Positions 26,757-35,987 of a stretch of 64,000 nucleotides of DNA are shown piece by piece (the first letter of the stretch is position 1; every line of letters begins with the position of its first letter). This DNA is from an uncultured Pelagibacteraceae bacterium (GTDB taxonomy: Bacteria > Pseudomonadota > Alphaproteobacteria > Pelagibacterales > Pelagibacteraceae), in the NCBI GenBank assembly GCA_902635545.1, contig CACPOL010000004.1, positions 1-64,000 of the forward strand, in the 5' to 3' direction. Made by a program: the position numbers and the translations under genes. The notes beneath the pieces were generated by a model, which was not told where the DNA came from, did no database searches, and was given only the letters and a program-made list of their open reading frames with translations.

Positions 26757-29700
26757 ATGTCAGAAAAAGAAAAAAATCAAAGTCAAGACGTTTCAATAAT
26801 TGAAAATTTTGTAAGTGCTTTAAATATTGAATTTGAGGAGGCAAAAAAAAGTAATGTTGAAAAACAAATATCTTTGGAAAATGGTGAAAGGGGTGAGCAA
26901 TTAGGAAGTAAAGTTTTATATACCTTTTTTTTAGATCAAGATTTAAGAATTGGAAGAGCCAAAGATGATATGCCAGTTCAATTAATAATTGGTGATGAAA
27001 ATGTTGATGCAAATATAGTTTCGGTAACAGAAAAAAAAGTTACAATTTCATGTGATAAAGATTTTGGTCCTATACTACATCAGGCAACACTAAAAATTGA
27101 CAATTCTTATCTAATTGAAAAATTAAAAAAAGTTTATGAAGAATTTTTAGAAACAAAAGAAGGCAAGATCAATCTTAATACATTAAAAAAAACTTTGTTC
27201 TTACAAAAAGGAACTATTTCAGAAGATAAACCTAAAATTTCAAAAGATAGTTTGAACACAGAACAATTTCAGGCAGTCAAAACATCTTTGGGAAGTGATG
27301 TTGTTTATATTTGGGGACCTCCTGGTACAGGAAAAACTCATTGTATTTCAAAAGTTATTGAAGCTTTTTATTACGAGAAGAAAAAAGTTCTTCTTGTTTC
27401 TAATACCAATGCGGCTGTTGACATAGTTGTTAAAAACTTAGGAGACAGACTTTACAAAAAAGATAAAGATTTTGATGAAGGTAGTGTTCTTAGATATGGA
27501 GATATTGTAAACGAAACTTTATTAAAAAAATATGGAGATTACGTCAATGTTGATAGAGCAGCAGAAAGACTTAGTGTTAAACTTGTAGAACAAAGAAGAG
27601 AAATTGAAAAAAGGATAGACGCTCTAAATAAAGAGGCTGAGCCCCACAAAAAAGTTGTAGATGCGTTTAATTTAATTGATCAGTTAACTACTCAGAACTC
27701 AACAAATCTTCAAAGACAATCAGAAATGGAAGGTTTTTTAAATAAAGCTAACGAAATGATAGAGGATGCAAATTTATCAATTAAAAATTACAACAAATTA
27801 ATTAAAGAATATGAGACGAAAGGTTTTTTTGGAAAAATGTTTTCAGAGGATCCTCAGGCTCAAGAGTCAAAGATCAATAGTAAAAAAGGAGTAATTGAAA
27901 ATATTAATGAAAAAAAGAAATCATACCCTGCAGAGATCAAAAAGTTAAAAGTTAAGATTAATGATCTTGAAAAGAAAATTACACAAAATTCAAAATTAAT
28001 ATCGGGTAAAAATCTTCAAAAAGAGCAAAAATCACTTCAAGTTTTTTTAGATAAAATTGACAAACATTCTATTGAAGTCACAAAGATTAATAATCAAATC
28101 CAAGAAGTTAAATCAGAAGTTTTAAAAAATTGTAGAGTTCTAGCTTCTACAGCTACTAAAACATATTTAAAACCTGAAGATTTTATAGAATATGATGTTG
28201 TTGTTATTGATGAAGCTTCTATGTTAATGCTTCCTCAAGCAGCATACGCAGCAAGTTTATCTAAAGAAAAAGTTGTATTGGCTGGTGATTTCATGCAGTT
28301 GCCTCCTATAATTTCAACAAATGATGATCATTCTAATTATGAAATAGTTGAAAAATATCTGGGACACGCTTTTGACTTTATTAATGTTGAAAAACTAATT
28401 GCAAAAAAAACTAACAATATAATTACTCTTAAACGTCAATATAGAATGAATGATAAAATTTGTTCTTTAGTAAATAAATACTTTTATGATGGAAATTTAA
28501 TCACTGATGTAAGTGTTAAAACAAAAGAATATCCTAAATTTATTAATGATAACTTGATATTAATTGACTCATCAAGTCAGAACCCTTTTTGTGTGATGCC
28601 AGCTGAAGGTTCTAGATATAATATTGTGCATGCAGGAGCTATTAGAAATTTATGTGTTTATTTAAATGAACAAAAATTAGTTAAAGATGTAACTTCAGTA
28701 GGAGTTTGCACACCATATAAAGCTCAACAAATATTTATTAGTGACTTATTAAAAGAATTTACATTAAATGACATCGTTTCAGGTACAGTTCATAGGTTTC
28801 AGGGTGATCAAAAAGATATTGTAATATTTGATATTCCAGAAAGTGAGGGAGTGTACCCTTCAAATTTTGTTAAAGCATCTAATACTCAAGAACAGGGGTC
28901 TAAATTAATGAATGTGGCATTTAGTAGATCAAAAGACATTCTAATTGTATTTGCTAATATCAATTATCTCCAAGAAAGGTTGCCAGCAACATCAATTTTA
29001 AGAAATTTAATTGTAGATTTACAAAAACGTGGAAAAGTTATTGATATTAAAGAGATAATAAAATTAGGTCCTTTTCAATTATCCAATAGACCAAAATTAT
29101 CTCCTTCAGTAAAAATTAAATTAAAAGATGATGAGGCAGGTATATTTGATGAACATAGTTTTGAAAAAACATTTGAAAAAGATCTAAAAAAAGCAAAAAA
29201 ATCTATTGTTATCTTTTCAGCATTTTGCACAGAAAAAAGAACAGCGTTCTGGGGAGATATATTAAGACAAAAAAAAGAAGAGGGTTTAAAAATAAGAGTT
29301 GTAACCAGAGGACCAGTTAATCAAGGAGCAATGCTTAAAGAAACTGCAACACTAGCAATTAAAAGTTTAATTAAATTAAAGATAAATGTTGATTTAAGAA
29401 AAGATATTCATCAGAAAATGGTTTTCATAGATGATAATATTTTATGGTACGGATCTTTAAATGTTTTATCCTACGGTGGTAAATCTACCCAAGCTGAAAC
29501 AATAATGAAAATTAATAGTAAAGCAATGTCATCTAGAGCTGCAAAAAATCTTATTTATAAACACCAAAATTTTGAAGCAGAAAAAAATAAAAAGATAAAC
29601 ATGGTTGAAAAACTTGCAGAAAGAGAAAATAGAGATTGTGAAAAATGTGGGAAACTTACAGAGGTATATTTCTCTAGAAAAGGGGGAAGAAGACCATTCC

Positions 29701-29963
29701 TCATATGTATTAGCTGTAACAATATGCAAGACATGAAAAAAAGAGGCTCAAGAAACATCGGATATGAAAAAACAGATGGTAATGGTAAATCAAAAATGAC
29801 AGCCGCTATCAAAGAGGAGGTGCGTTATTGCCCTAAGTGTAAAGATAAAAAAGTAAAATTAGTTTTGAAAAATAGTAGATATGGTCCTTTCTATTCTTGT
29901 TCGAATTGGAAAAGAGATAAGAGTGGATGTAATCATACTGAGAAAGTAAACAAAAGGGCTTAA
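26757..29963 (+). CDS. SF1 helicase - PLD nuclease - zinc-ribbon fusion (Mokosh type II-like defence protein)
   Basis: GPPGTGKTH, VVIDEASMLMLPQAAYA, LAGDFMQLPPI, LKRQYRMN, GTVHRFQGDQKDIVIFD, NVAFSRSKDILIV; HQKMVFIDD PLD-type motif; CEKCGK...CISC and CPKCKDKKVKLVLKNSRYGPFYSCSNW topo-like zinc ribbons. Confidence 0.8.
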   Translation: MSEKEKNQSQDVSIIENFVSALNIEFEEAKKSNVEKQISLENGERGEQLGSKVLYTFFLDQDLRIGRAKDDMPVQLIIGDENVDANIVSVTEKKVTISCDKDFGPILHQATLKIDNSYLIEKLKKVYEEFLETKEGKINLNTLKKTLFLQKGTISEDKPKISKDSLNTEQFQAVKTSLGSDVVYIWGPPGTGKTHCISKVIEAFYYEKKKVLLVSNTNAAVDIVVKNLGDRLYKKDKDFDEGSVLRYGDIVNETLLKKYGDYVNVDRAAERLSVKLVEQRREIEKRIDALNKEAEPHKKVVDAFNLIDQLTTQNSTNLQRQSEMEGFLNKANEMIEDANLSIKNYNKLIKEYETKGFFGKMFSEDPQAQESKINSKKGVIENINEKKKSYPAEIKKLKVKINDLEKKITQNSKLISGKNLQKEQKSLQVFLDKIDKHSIEVTKINNQIQEVKSEVLKNCRVLASTATKTYLKPEDFIEYDVVVIDEASMLMLPQAAYAASLSKEKVVLAGDFMQLPPIISTNDDHSNYEIVEKYLGHAFDFINVEKLIAKKTNNIITLKRQYRMNDKICSLVNKYFYDGNLITDVSVKTKEYPKFINDNLILIDSSSQNPFCVMPAEGSRYNIVHAGAIRNLCVYLNEQKLVKDVTSVGVCTPYKAQQIFISDLLKEFTLNDIVSGTVHRFQGDQKDIVIFDIPESEGVYPSNFVKASNTQEQGSKLMNVAFSRSKDILIVFANINYLQERLPATSILRNLIVDLQKRGKVIDIKEIIKLGPFQLSNRPKLSPSVKIKLKDDEAGIFDEHSFEKTFEKDLKKAKKSIVIFSAFCTEKRTAFWGDILRQKKEEGLKIRVVTRGPVNQGAMLKETATLAIKSLIKLKINVDLRKDIHQKMVFIDDNILWYGSLNVLSYGGKSTQAETIMKINSKAMSSRAAKNLIYKHQNFEAEKNKKINMVEKLAERENRDCEKCGKLTEVYFSRKGGRRPFLICISCNNMQDMKKRGSRNIGYEKTDGNGKSKMTAAIKEEVRYCPKCKDKKVKLVLKNSRYGPFYSCSNWKRDKSGCNHTEKVNKRA

Positions 29964-29974
29964 AAAATTATTAT

Positions 29975-30514
29975 CTATAAAGAACTAAACAAGCCAAATA
30001 GAAAACCTGCCAGTATTAATGCACCAACAATTTTAAATATTACATTATCTGTATCTGAGAATACAGGGGGATCTTTTTTTATAGATCTATCCTCAGAACT
30101 TTTTTCAATTTCTTGACGTTCTTGATTAATAACAGGAGTTTTTACTCCTCCTACTTTTTCGAAATTAATTCCTTGTTTTTCTTTTATGTTTTCTAATTGC
30201 TCCTCTAAAACTTCAATTTCTTTATCAATTTCAGACTCATAATAAACTTCTTCAATTTTTGAATTTATTTCTTCAACTTTGTCAGGTGAAGGGTTTTGAG
30301 CTTCAATATCTGAATAACCTAAATCGACACCTTCTGAGATTTTATCTTTTATACTTTCTTTTGCTAATTTTTTTATGTTTGGATCAGCTTTAGTTTTTTT
30401 TCCACATTTGTGTGGATTTTGTGTTGAAGCATCAAATGCAACCCATTGACCAGCTCGCATTTCTCTCATGCTTATTCTTTGACCACATTTATTACAGGGT
30501 CTTATGTATGCCAT
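29975..30514 (-). CDS. N-terminal zinc-binding motif + coiled-coil + C-terminal TM protein, paralog of 26019..26756 N-terminus
   Basis: MAYIRPCNKCGQRISMREMRAGQWVAFDASTQNPHKCG; TM IVGALILAGFLFGLFSSL. Confidence 0.6.
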   Translation of the reverse strand: MAYIRPCNKCGQRISMREMRAGQWVAFDASTQNPHKCGKKTKADPNIKKLAKESIKDKISEGVDLGYSDIEAQNPSPDKVEEINSKIEEVYYESEIDKEIEVLEEQLENIKEKQGINFEKVGGVKTPVINQERQEIEKSSEDRSIKKDPPVFSDTDNVIFKIVGALILAGFLFGLFSSL

Positions 30515-30596
30515 AAATCTATTAGGGTTAATCTATCTAAATTTTTTAGTAAAGTCATTTCAATTAAGTTACATTATATATAGTAAAATATTTTAA

Positions 30597-31172
30597 ATGA
30601 GAGAACTTCAAAAAAAATATAATTTATATAAAAAGAAAAATCATGACAATCCTGGAATTGGTCGTCTCTATGAAAGACAAATAAGATATATTTATGAAAC
30701 AAAAGGCTGGAGAGTTGATCCTTTTGGGATTGAAAAAGGTAAAAATGATTTAGGCAGAGATCTTATATGCACAAAAGGTAAACAAATATTAATTGTTCAA
30801 GCAAAAAACTGGTCCTCAGATAAAAAAATATTTCCCAAACATTTAATGCAGCTAGCAGGTTCTCTTTTGTATTATATTAATCAACATCCAAATCATAAAA
30901 TTCCAAAAGGTGTATTTGTAACAACCACAAAATTTCACCAAACTACAAAAGATGTGGCTAAGAAATTAAACATTCAGCATAGATACATTAAGTTGGATAA
31001 AAATTATCCTATGATCAAATGTAATGTTAATAGAAGAGGGAAAAAGTTATTTTTTCTACCCTTTGATAAATTATACGATAAGGTCCATATTGATATAAAT
31101 AATCAAGAGTTTTATAGTGATGATATAAGTGATTGTTTAAAAAAAGGTTTTAGATATGTCGGAAAAAATTAA
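30597..31172 (+). CDS. Restriction-endonuclease-like (Mrr/PD-D/ExK-type) protein
   Basis: GIGRLYERQIRYIYETKGWRVDPFGIEKGKNDLGRDLICTKGKQILIVQAKNWSSDK: D...QAK catalytic-like spacing. Confidence 0.65.
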   Translation: MRELQKKYNLYKKKNHDNPGIGRLYERQIRYIYETKGWRVDPFGIEKGKNDLGRDLICTKGKQILIVQAKNWSSDKKIFPKHLMQLAGSLLYYINQHPNHKIPKGVFVTTTKFHQTTKDVAKKLNIQHRYIKLDKNYPMIKCNVNRRGKKLFFLPFDKLYDKVHIDINNQEFYSDDISDCLKKGFRYVGKN

Positions 31173-31494
31173 TTCATTGAATCTTTGTGTTTGTATGGCT
31201 TTAGCTGATCATGGTTTAGGAAAAGATGAGACAGCTGAAATATTAAAAATTGCAAAAGAAATTAAAGTTGATTTTAATGTACATAACGCAACTGATGAAA
31301 TTAATAAAAGATTTTCTGGTGATATTGACTTGGCTCAAGATTTTTATTTAGGAAATATTACAAAAGATGATTTTAAGTTTCAGGCAAAGGACTTTGTAAA
31401 AAGAGTTGCATTATCTGACGGGGAATTAAAAGATAAAGAAGTTAGATTTCTTGTACGTATGAAGCAAGCTTGGGGTTATCAATATTTTGATTAA
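31156..31494 (+). CDS. TerB-like helical domain protein
   Basis: MALADHGLGKDETAEILKIAKE...FVKRVALSDGELKDKEVRFLVRMKQAWG; overlaps upstream gene by 17 nt. Confidence 0.5.
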   Translation: MSEKINSLNLCVCMALADHGLGKDETAEILKIAKEIKVDFNVHNATDEINKRFSGDIDLAQDFYLGNITKDDFKFQAKDFVKRVALSDGELKDKEVRFLVRMKQAWGYQYFD

Positions 31495-31498
31495 CTGA

Positions 31499-31520
31499 AT
31501 TCACTTAATATTCACTTACC
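31499..31520 (+). repeat. Paired 11-bp direct repeats ATTCACTTAAT ATTCACTTACC (right end of element 2)
   Basis: Same unit as 25336-25357. Confidence 0.75.
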
Positions 31521-31620
31521 TTAATTCCACTTCCTTCCTTTCTATAGTGTTATTTAATGATTTTTATTTTAAAAAAAATAAAGTAATTTTTGAATTTGTT
31601 GGGAATAAATAAGATTTTGA

Positions 31621-31696
31621 TGGTGCCCCCGCACGGATTCGAACCGCGGACCTATTGATTACAAATCAATTGCTCTACCAACTGAGCTACAAGGGC
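31621..31696 (-). tRNA. tRNA-Thr(UGU)
   Basis: Reverse complement gcccttgtagctcagttggtagagcaattgatttgtaatcaataggtccgcggttcgaatccgtgcgggggcacca; anticodon TGT. Confidence 0.95.
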
Positions 31697-31725
31697 ATAA
31701 CTAATAACTATTAATAATTCGTTAA

Positions 31726-32472
31726 TTAATCAACTGTTTTTTTAATATAACTTAAATGATGAAAAACTATTGCAGCACTATTAGATATGTTAAGACTTTC
31801 AATATTTTTATTAATATCTATTCTTACAAAAAAATCAGCATATTTTGATGTATGTTTTTTCATTCCAAATCCTTCTGAGCCAAATAAAAGTATATTTCTT
31901 CCACTCCATTTTATTTCAGTAAAGTTTTTGTCACTTTTTTTGTCAAATCCATAAACCCAAAAGTTTTTTTCTCTTAAATTTTTTAATGTTGAATTTATAT
32001 TGGCAACCTCAAAAATTTTCATATGTTCCATACATCCGCTAGCTGCCTTGTACATTAATTTACTTTCATTTGGAAAATGTCTTTCTTTTAAAATTATCCC
32101 ATCAATATCAAATGAAGCTGCACTTCTAATTAATGATCCTATATTTCTAGGGTCTGTTACATTATCTAGACAGACTAAGTTTAAATTTTTTTTTTCTTTT
32201 ATAAATTCGTTAAGTGAAGGTTTGTTTAAGTGTTCTATTTCAGCAACATAGCCTTGATGTAATAAACCTTCTTTTGTAGTATATTTATCTAACTCTTTTT
32301 TTGTTTTAAAAAAAATCTTAACATCTTGTAAAATGTTTTTTTTTGGATTTTTTCTATGGATATTTTTTTTACTTTCCTCAGTTAGAAAAACTTTAAGTAC
32401 TTTTCTCTCAGGATTTCTTAGAGCCTCCGTGACTGCATGTTGTCCAACGATAAAAAAAGACGATTTATTCAT
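31726..32472 (-). CDS. rlmB: 23S rRNA (guanosine-2'-O-)-methyltransferase RlmB / TrmH family
   Basis: LVCLDNVTDPRNIGSLIRSAASFDIDGIIL, LLFGSEGFGMKK, LNISNSAAIVFHHL. Confidence 0.88.
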   Translation of the reverse strand: MNKSSFFIVGQHAVTEALRNPERKVLKVFLTEESKKNIHRKNPKKNILQDVKIFFKTKKELDKYTTKEGLLHQGYVAEIEHLNKPSLNEFIKEKKNLNLVCLDNVTDPRNIGSLIRSAASFDIDGIILKERHFPNESKLMYKAASGCMEHMKIFEVANINSTLKNLREKNFWVYGFDKKSDKNFTEIKWSGRNILLFGSEGFGMKKHTSKYADFFVRIDINKNIESLNISNSAAIVFHHLSYIKKTVD

Positions 32473-32524
32473 AATTTTTCACTGTTTTACACGTTTTTTT
32501 GATTATTTCTTATTAAATCTCGTG

Positions 32525-32552
32525 TTGCAATTGCACAAATAAAATATATAAA
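32525..32552 (+). promoter_or_regulatory. Putative sigma70 promoter for tRNA-Tyr/tRNA-Gly/tuf
   Basis: TTGCAA - 16 bp - TATAAA. Confidence 0.45.
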
Positions 32553-32601
32553 ACGCTTGTTATTTGAAGCTTTATTGAACAAAGGGGACACTTCCCCATA
32601 A

Positions 32602-32687
32602 GGAGGGGTTCCAGAGCGGTCAAATGGGGCGGGCTGTAAACCCGTTGACTTCGGTCTTCGAAAGTTCGAATCTTTCCCCCTCCACCA
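32602..32687 (+). tRNA. tRNA-Tyr(GUA)
   Basis: GGAGGGG/CCCCTCC acceptor, long variable arm, CTGTAAA loop, CCA. Confidence 0.95.
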
Positions 32688-32732
32688 TTCAATAGATTTT
32701 TGATGACACTGGAGTGTTACTCTTGGGGTTGT

Positions 32733-32806
32733 GCGGGTGTAGTTCAATGGTAGAACGCTAGCCTTCCAAGCTGGATGTAAGGGTTCGATTCCCTTTACCC
32801 GCTCCA
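32733..32806 (+). tRNA. tRNA-Gly(UCC)
   Basis: gcgggtgtagttcaatggtagaacgctagccttccaagctggatgtaagggttcgattccctttacccgctcca. Confidence 0.95.
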
Positions 32807-32849
32807 AGAAAAAATTATAAAAAAAACAATTAATTGAGGTTAAAAAGAA

Positions 32850-34040
32850 ATGTCGAAAGAAAAATTTGTAAGGAATAAACCGCATTGTAATATAGGTACA
32901 ATCGGACACGTTGACCACGGTAAAACTACTTTAACTGCGGCAATAACAAAAGTCTTGTCTGAAACTGGAGGCGCACAATTTACAGCTTATGACCAAATAG
33001 ATAAAGCTCCAGAGGAAAAGGAGAGAGGTATAACAATTTCAACAGCTCACGTTGAATATGAAACTGAGAAAAGACATTATGCTCACGTAGACTGCCCGGG
33101 TCACGCCGACTATGTAAAAAATATGATTACAGGTGCTGCTCAAATGGATGGAGCAATTTTAGTAGTCAACGCTGCTGATGGTCCAATGCCTCAAACTAGA
33201 GAACATATTTTATTAGCAAGACAAGTTGGGGTGCCTGCAATTTGTGTATATTTAAATAAGGTAGATCAAGTTGATGATAAGGAAATGATTGATTTAGTGG
33301 AAGAAGAAATTAGAGAATTATTGACTTCATATAAATTTCCAGGTGACAAAACTCCAATAGTAAAAGGATCTGCATTAGCAGCTGTTGAAGGTAAGGATGA
33401 GGAAATAGGAAAAAAATCAATATTAGAATTAATGAAAAATGTTGATGAATTTATCCCACAACCTGACAGACCTAAAGATAAAGATTTCTTAATGCCTGTT
33501 GAAGATGTATTTTCTATCTCAGGAAGAGGAACAGTAGTTACAGGAAGAGTAGAGTCTGGAGTAGTAAAAACTGGAGAGGAAATTGAAATTGTAGGAATAA
33601 GAGATACAAAAAAGTCAGTTTGTACTGGAGTAGAAATGTTTAGAAAGCTTTTAGACTCTGGTGAGGCAGGAGATAATATCGGAGTTCTTTTAAGAGGTGT
33701 GGAGAGAACAGACGTTGAAAGAGGACAAGTCCTTTGTAAACCTGGTTCTGTAACTCCTCATACTAAGTTTGAAGCTCAGGCTTATGTTTTGAAAAAAGAA
33801 GAAGGAGGAAGACATACTCCTTTTTTTACAAAATATAGACCTCAATTTTATTTTAGAACTACTGATGTTACAGGTGAAGTTGAATTGCCAGCAGGAACAG
33901 AAATGGTTATGCCAGGTGATGATGCGAAGTTTGTAGTAAAATTAATTACACCGATAGCGATGAGTGAAAAATTAAATTTTGCAATTCGTGAGGGTGGAAG
34001 AACAGTTGGAGCTGGAGTAGTAACTAAAATTATAGAGTAA
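32850..34040 (+). CDS. tuf: Elongation factor Tu
   Basis: [46 protein letters not shown]. Confidence 0.98.
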   Translation: MSKEKFVRNKPHCNIGTIGHVDHGKTTLTAAITKVLSETGGAQFTAYDQIDKAPEEKERGITISTAHVEYETEKRHYAHVDCPGHADYVKNMITGAAQMDGAILVVNAADGPMPQTREHILLARQVGVPAICVYLNKVDQVDDKEMIDLVEEEIRELLTSYKFPGDKTPIVKGSALAAVEGKDEEIGKKSILELMKNVDEFIPQPDRPKDKDFLMPVEDVFSISGRGTVVTGRVESGVVKTGEEIEIVGIRDTKKSVCTGVEMFRKLLDSGEAGDNIGVLLRGVERTDVERGQVLCKPGSVTPHTKFEAQAYVLKKEEGGRHTPFFTKYRPQFYFRTTDVTGEVELPAGTEMVMPGDDAKFVVKLITPIAMSEKLNFAIREGGRTVGAGVVTKIIE

Positions 34041-34049
34041 ACTCTATAT

Positions 34050-34125
34050 AGGAGTGTAGCTCAATTGGTAGAGCGCCGGTCTCCAAAACCGGAGGCTGAG
34101 GGTTCGAGTCCCTCCGCTCCTGCCA
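34050..34125 (+). tRNA. tRNA-Trp(CCA)
   Basis: aggagtgtagctcaattggtagagcgccggtctccaaaaccggaggctgagggttcgagtccctccgctcctgcca. Confidence 0.95.
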
Positions 34126-34140
34126 ATAAGTTGATAAATT

Positions 34141-34332
34141 ATGAAGAACCCAATTAAATTTATTCAAGAGGTAAAACAAGAGGCTTTTAAAGTTACTTGG
34201 CCGACATTAAAAGAGACAGTTCAAGGAGCTTTAATGGTATTCGCTATGGCTGTTGTTATGTCTTTGTTTTTTTTACTTCTTGATCAAATTTTAAAATTTT
34301 TCTTAGAACTATTATTAAAAGTGAGCATATAA
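34141..34332 (+). CDS. secE: Preprotein translocase subunit SecE
   Basis: FIQEVKQEAFKVTWPTLKET; upstream of nusG. Confidence 0.93.
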   Translation: MKNPIKFIQEVKQEAFKVTWPTLKETVQGALMVFAMAVVMSLFFLLLDQILKFFLELLLKVSI

Positions 34333-34862
34333 TGAAAAATTGGTACATAGTTCAATCACACTCTAGTTTTGAAAATAAAGTTGCTTCTCTTATTAAAGAA
34401 GAGGCTGAAAAGGCTAAAATAACTGATAAATTTGATGAGATAGTGGTCCCTACACATGATGTTACTGAAGTTAAAAGAGGAAAAAGAATTCAAAGAAAAA
34501 AGAAATATTTTCCTGGATATGTTCTAATTAAAAGTGAAATGGACAATAATATATATCATATGATTAAAAATATTAAAAAAGTGAGTGGGTTTTTAGGTTC
34601 AAAGGGTATTCCATCACCTGTTTCAGATAAAGAAATTGAAAAAATTTTAGGACAAATTAAAGATGGTGTAGCACAACCAAAATCTGGTATAGAATATAGT
34701 ATTGGTGAAAAGGTACAGGTAGTTGATGGTCCATTTGCATCATTTAGTGGTATGGTTGAAGATATTGATGAGGAAAAATCAAGATTAAAAGTTTCTGTTT
34801 CAATTTTTGGAAGACCAACACCAGTTGATTTAGAATATAATCAAGTTGAAAAGGTTAGTTAA
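34332..34862 (+). CDS. nusG: Transcription termination/antitermination protein NusG
   Basis: [42 protein letters not shown]. Confidence 0.96.
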   Translation: MKNWYIVQSHSSFENKVASLIKEEAEKAKITDKFDEIVVPTHDVTEVKRGKRIQRKKKYFPGYVLIKSEMDNNIYHMIKNIKKVSGFLGSKGIPSPVSDKEIEKILGQIKDGVAQPKSGIEYSIGEKVQVVDGPFASFSGMVEDIDEEKSRLKVSVSIFGRPTPVDLEYNQVEKVS

Positions 34863-35296
34863 TGGCTGAAAAGAAAAAAGAAATTGCAGGTTTTGTAAAA
34901 TTACAAATTAAAGGAGGACAAGCAAATCCAGCCCCTCCAGTTGGACCAGCTTTAGGCCAAAGAGGAATTAATATAATGGAATTTTGTAAAGCATTTAATG
35001 ATAAAACAAAAACGTTAGCAGGCAAACCAGTTCCAGTAAAAATAACAGTTTATAAAGATAAAAAATTTGATTTTGAAATAAAATCACCTCCAGCATCCTT
35101 TTTTATTAAAGAGGCTGCAAAATTAAAAGGAGGATCTAAAGAACCAGGTAGAAATATTGTTGCTTCAATTTCTTTAAAACAAGCAAAAGAAATAGCAGAA
35201 AAGAAAATGAAAGATCTAAATGCTCATGATATTGACGAAGCTGTAAAAATAATTTCAGGATCAGCAAGATCTATGGGAATAGAGGTGAAAGATTAA
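34862..35296 (+). CDS. rplK: 50S ribosomal protein L11
   Basis: [37 protein letters not shown]. Confidence 0.98.
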   Translation: MAEKKKEIAGFVKLQIKGGQANPAPPVGPALGQRGINIMEFCKAFNDKTKTLAGKPVPVKITVYKDKKFDFEIKSPPASFFIKEAAKLKGGSKEPGRNIVASISLKQAKEIAEKKMKDLNAHDIDEAVKIISGSARSMGIEVKD

Positions 35297-35298
35297 TT

Positions 35299-35985
35299 AT
35301 GTCCAAAAGATATAAAAAATTACCTGAAAATACAAAATCTTTACCTGCTGAGGTTGTTGAAAAATTATTACCTTTGATAAAAAAAAATTGTACAACTAAA
35401 TTTGATGAGTCAGTTGATTTAAATTTTCAAATTAATAACAAACAAAAAAAAGGTGAGGTTAATATTAGAACTGTTATTAATTTACCTGGTGGCACAGGAA
35501 AAAAAGTTAAAGTTGCAGTTGTATGTGAAGAGTCTAAATCTAAAGAAGCTAAAGATGCGGGTGCTGATATAACAGGTGCTGATGAATTTATAGAAAAAAT
35601 AAAATCTGGAGAATTAAATTTTGAGAAATTAATTTGTACTCCCTCAATGATGGTGAAATTATCAAAGTTAGGTAAAATTTTAGGCCCGAAAGGATTAATG
35701 CCAAATCCAAAGCTTGGATCTGTTACTGATGATTTAAAAAAAGCAGTTTCGGATGCTAAGTCAGGACAAGTAGAAATTAGAAATGATAAAGATGGAAATA
35801 TAGGGGTTAGTATTGGTAAAAAATCATTTAATGATGACCAGTTATTAAAAAATTTTAATGCTATAATTGAATCTCTTGAAAAAGAGAAAGGAAACAATTC
35901 TTTGAAAGGAGAGCTGATTAAAAACACTTTTATAACTTCGACCATGGGTGTTTCATATAAAGTTAAGCTTGGAAAAAGTATTTAA
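35299..35985 (+). CDS. rplA: 50S ribosomal protein L1
   Basis: LGKILGPKGLMPNPKLGSVTDDL. Confidence 0.97.
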   Translation: MSKRYKKLPENTKSLPAEVVEKLLPLIKKNCTTKFDESVDLNFQINNKQKKGEVNIRTVINLPGGTGKKVKVAVVCEESKSKEAKDAGADITGADEFIEKIKSGELNFEKLICTPSMMVKLSKLGKILGPKGLMPNPKLGSVTDDLKKAVSDAKSGQVEIRNDKDGNIGVSIGKKSFNDDQLLKNFNAIIESLEKEKGNNSLKGELIKNTFITSTMGVSYKVKLGKSI

Positions 35986-35987
35986 TT

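Larger units (their letters stand above)
25261..31620. mobile_element. Putative integrative element 2 (integrase-less), defence-like cargo, at tRNA-Thr
   Basis: 49-bp tRNA-Thr direct repeats at both boundaries; paired 11-bp ATTCACTTANN repeats inside each end. Confidence 0.7.

Noticed and set aside
26704-27012. 102-aa minus ORF at helicase 5' end
   Set aside because: Antisense, biased low-complexity (F/L/H-rich) translation.
29529-29812. Minus ORFs opposite the helicase C-terminal zinc ribbons
   Set aside because: Antisense shadows; sense frame has clear CxxC motifs.
22987-31520. CRISPR array from the repeated 11-bp units
   Set aside because: Only pairs of short units with no spacers and no cas genes.
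32487-32918. 143-aa minus ORF (RVKGIEPLHPAWKASVLPLNYTR...)
   Set aside because: Antisense translation of tRNA-Tyr and tRNA-Gly; a classic spurious ORF.
35427-35945. 172-aa minus ORF within rplA
   Set aside because: Antisense to a conserved ribosomal gene; composition artefact.
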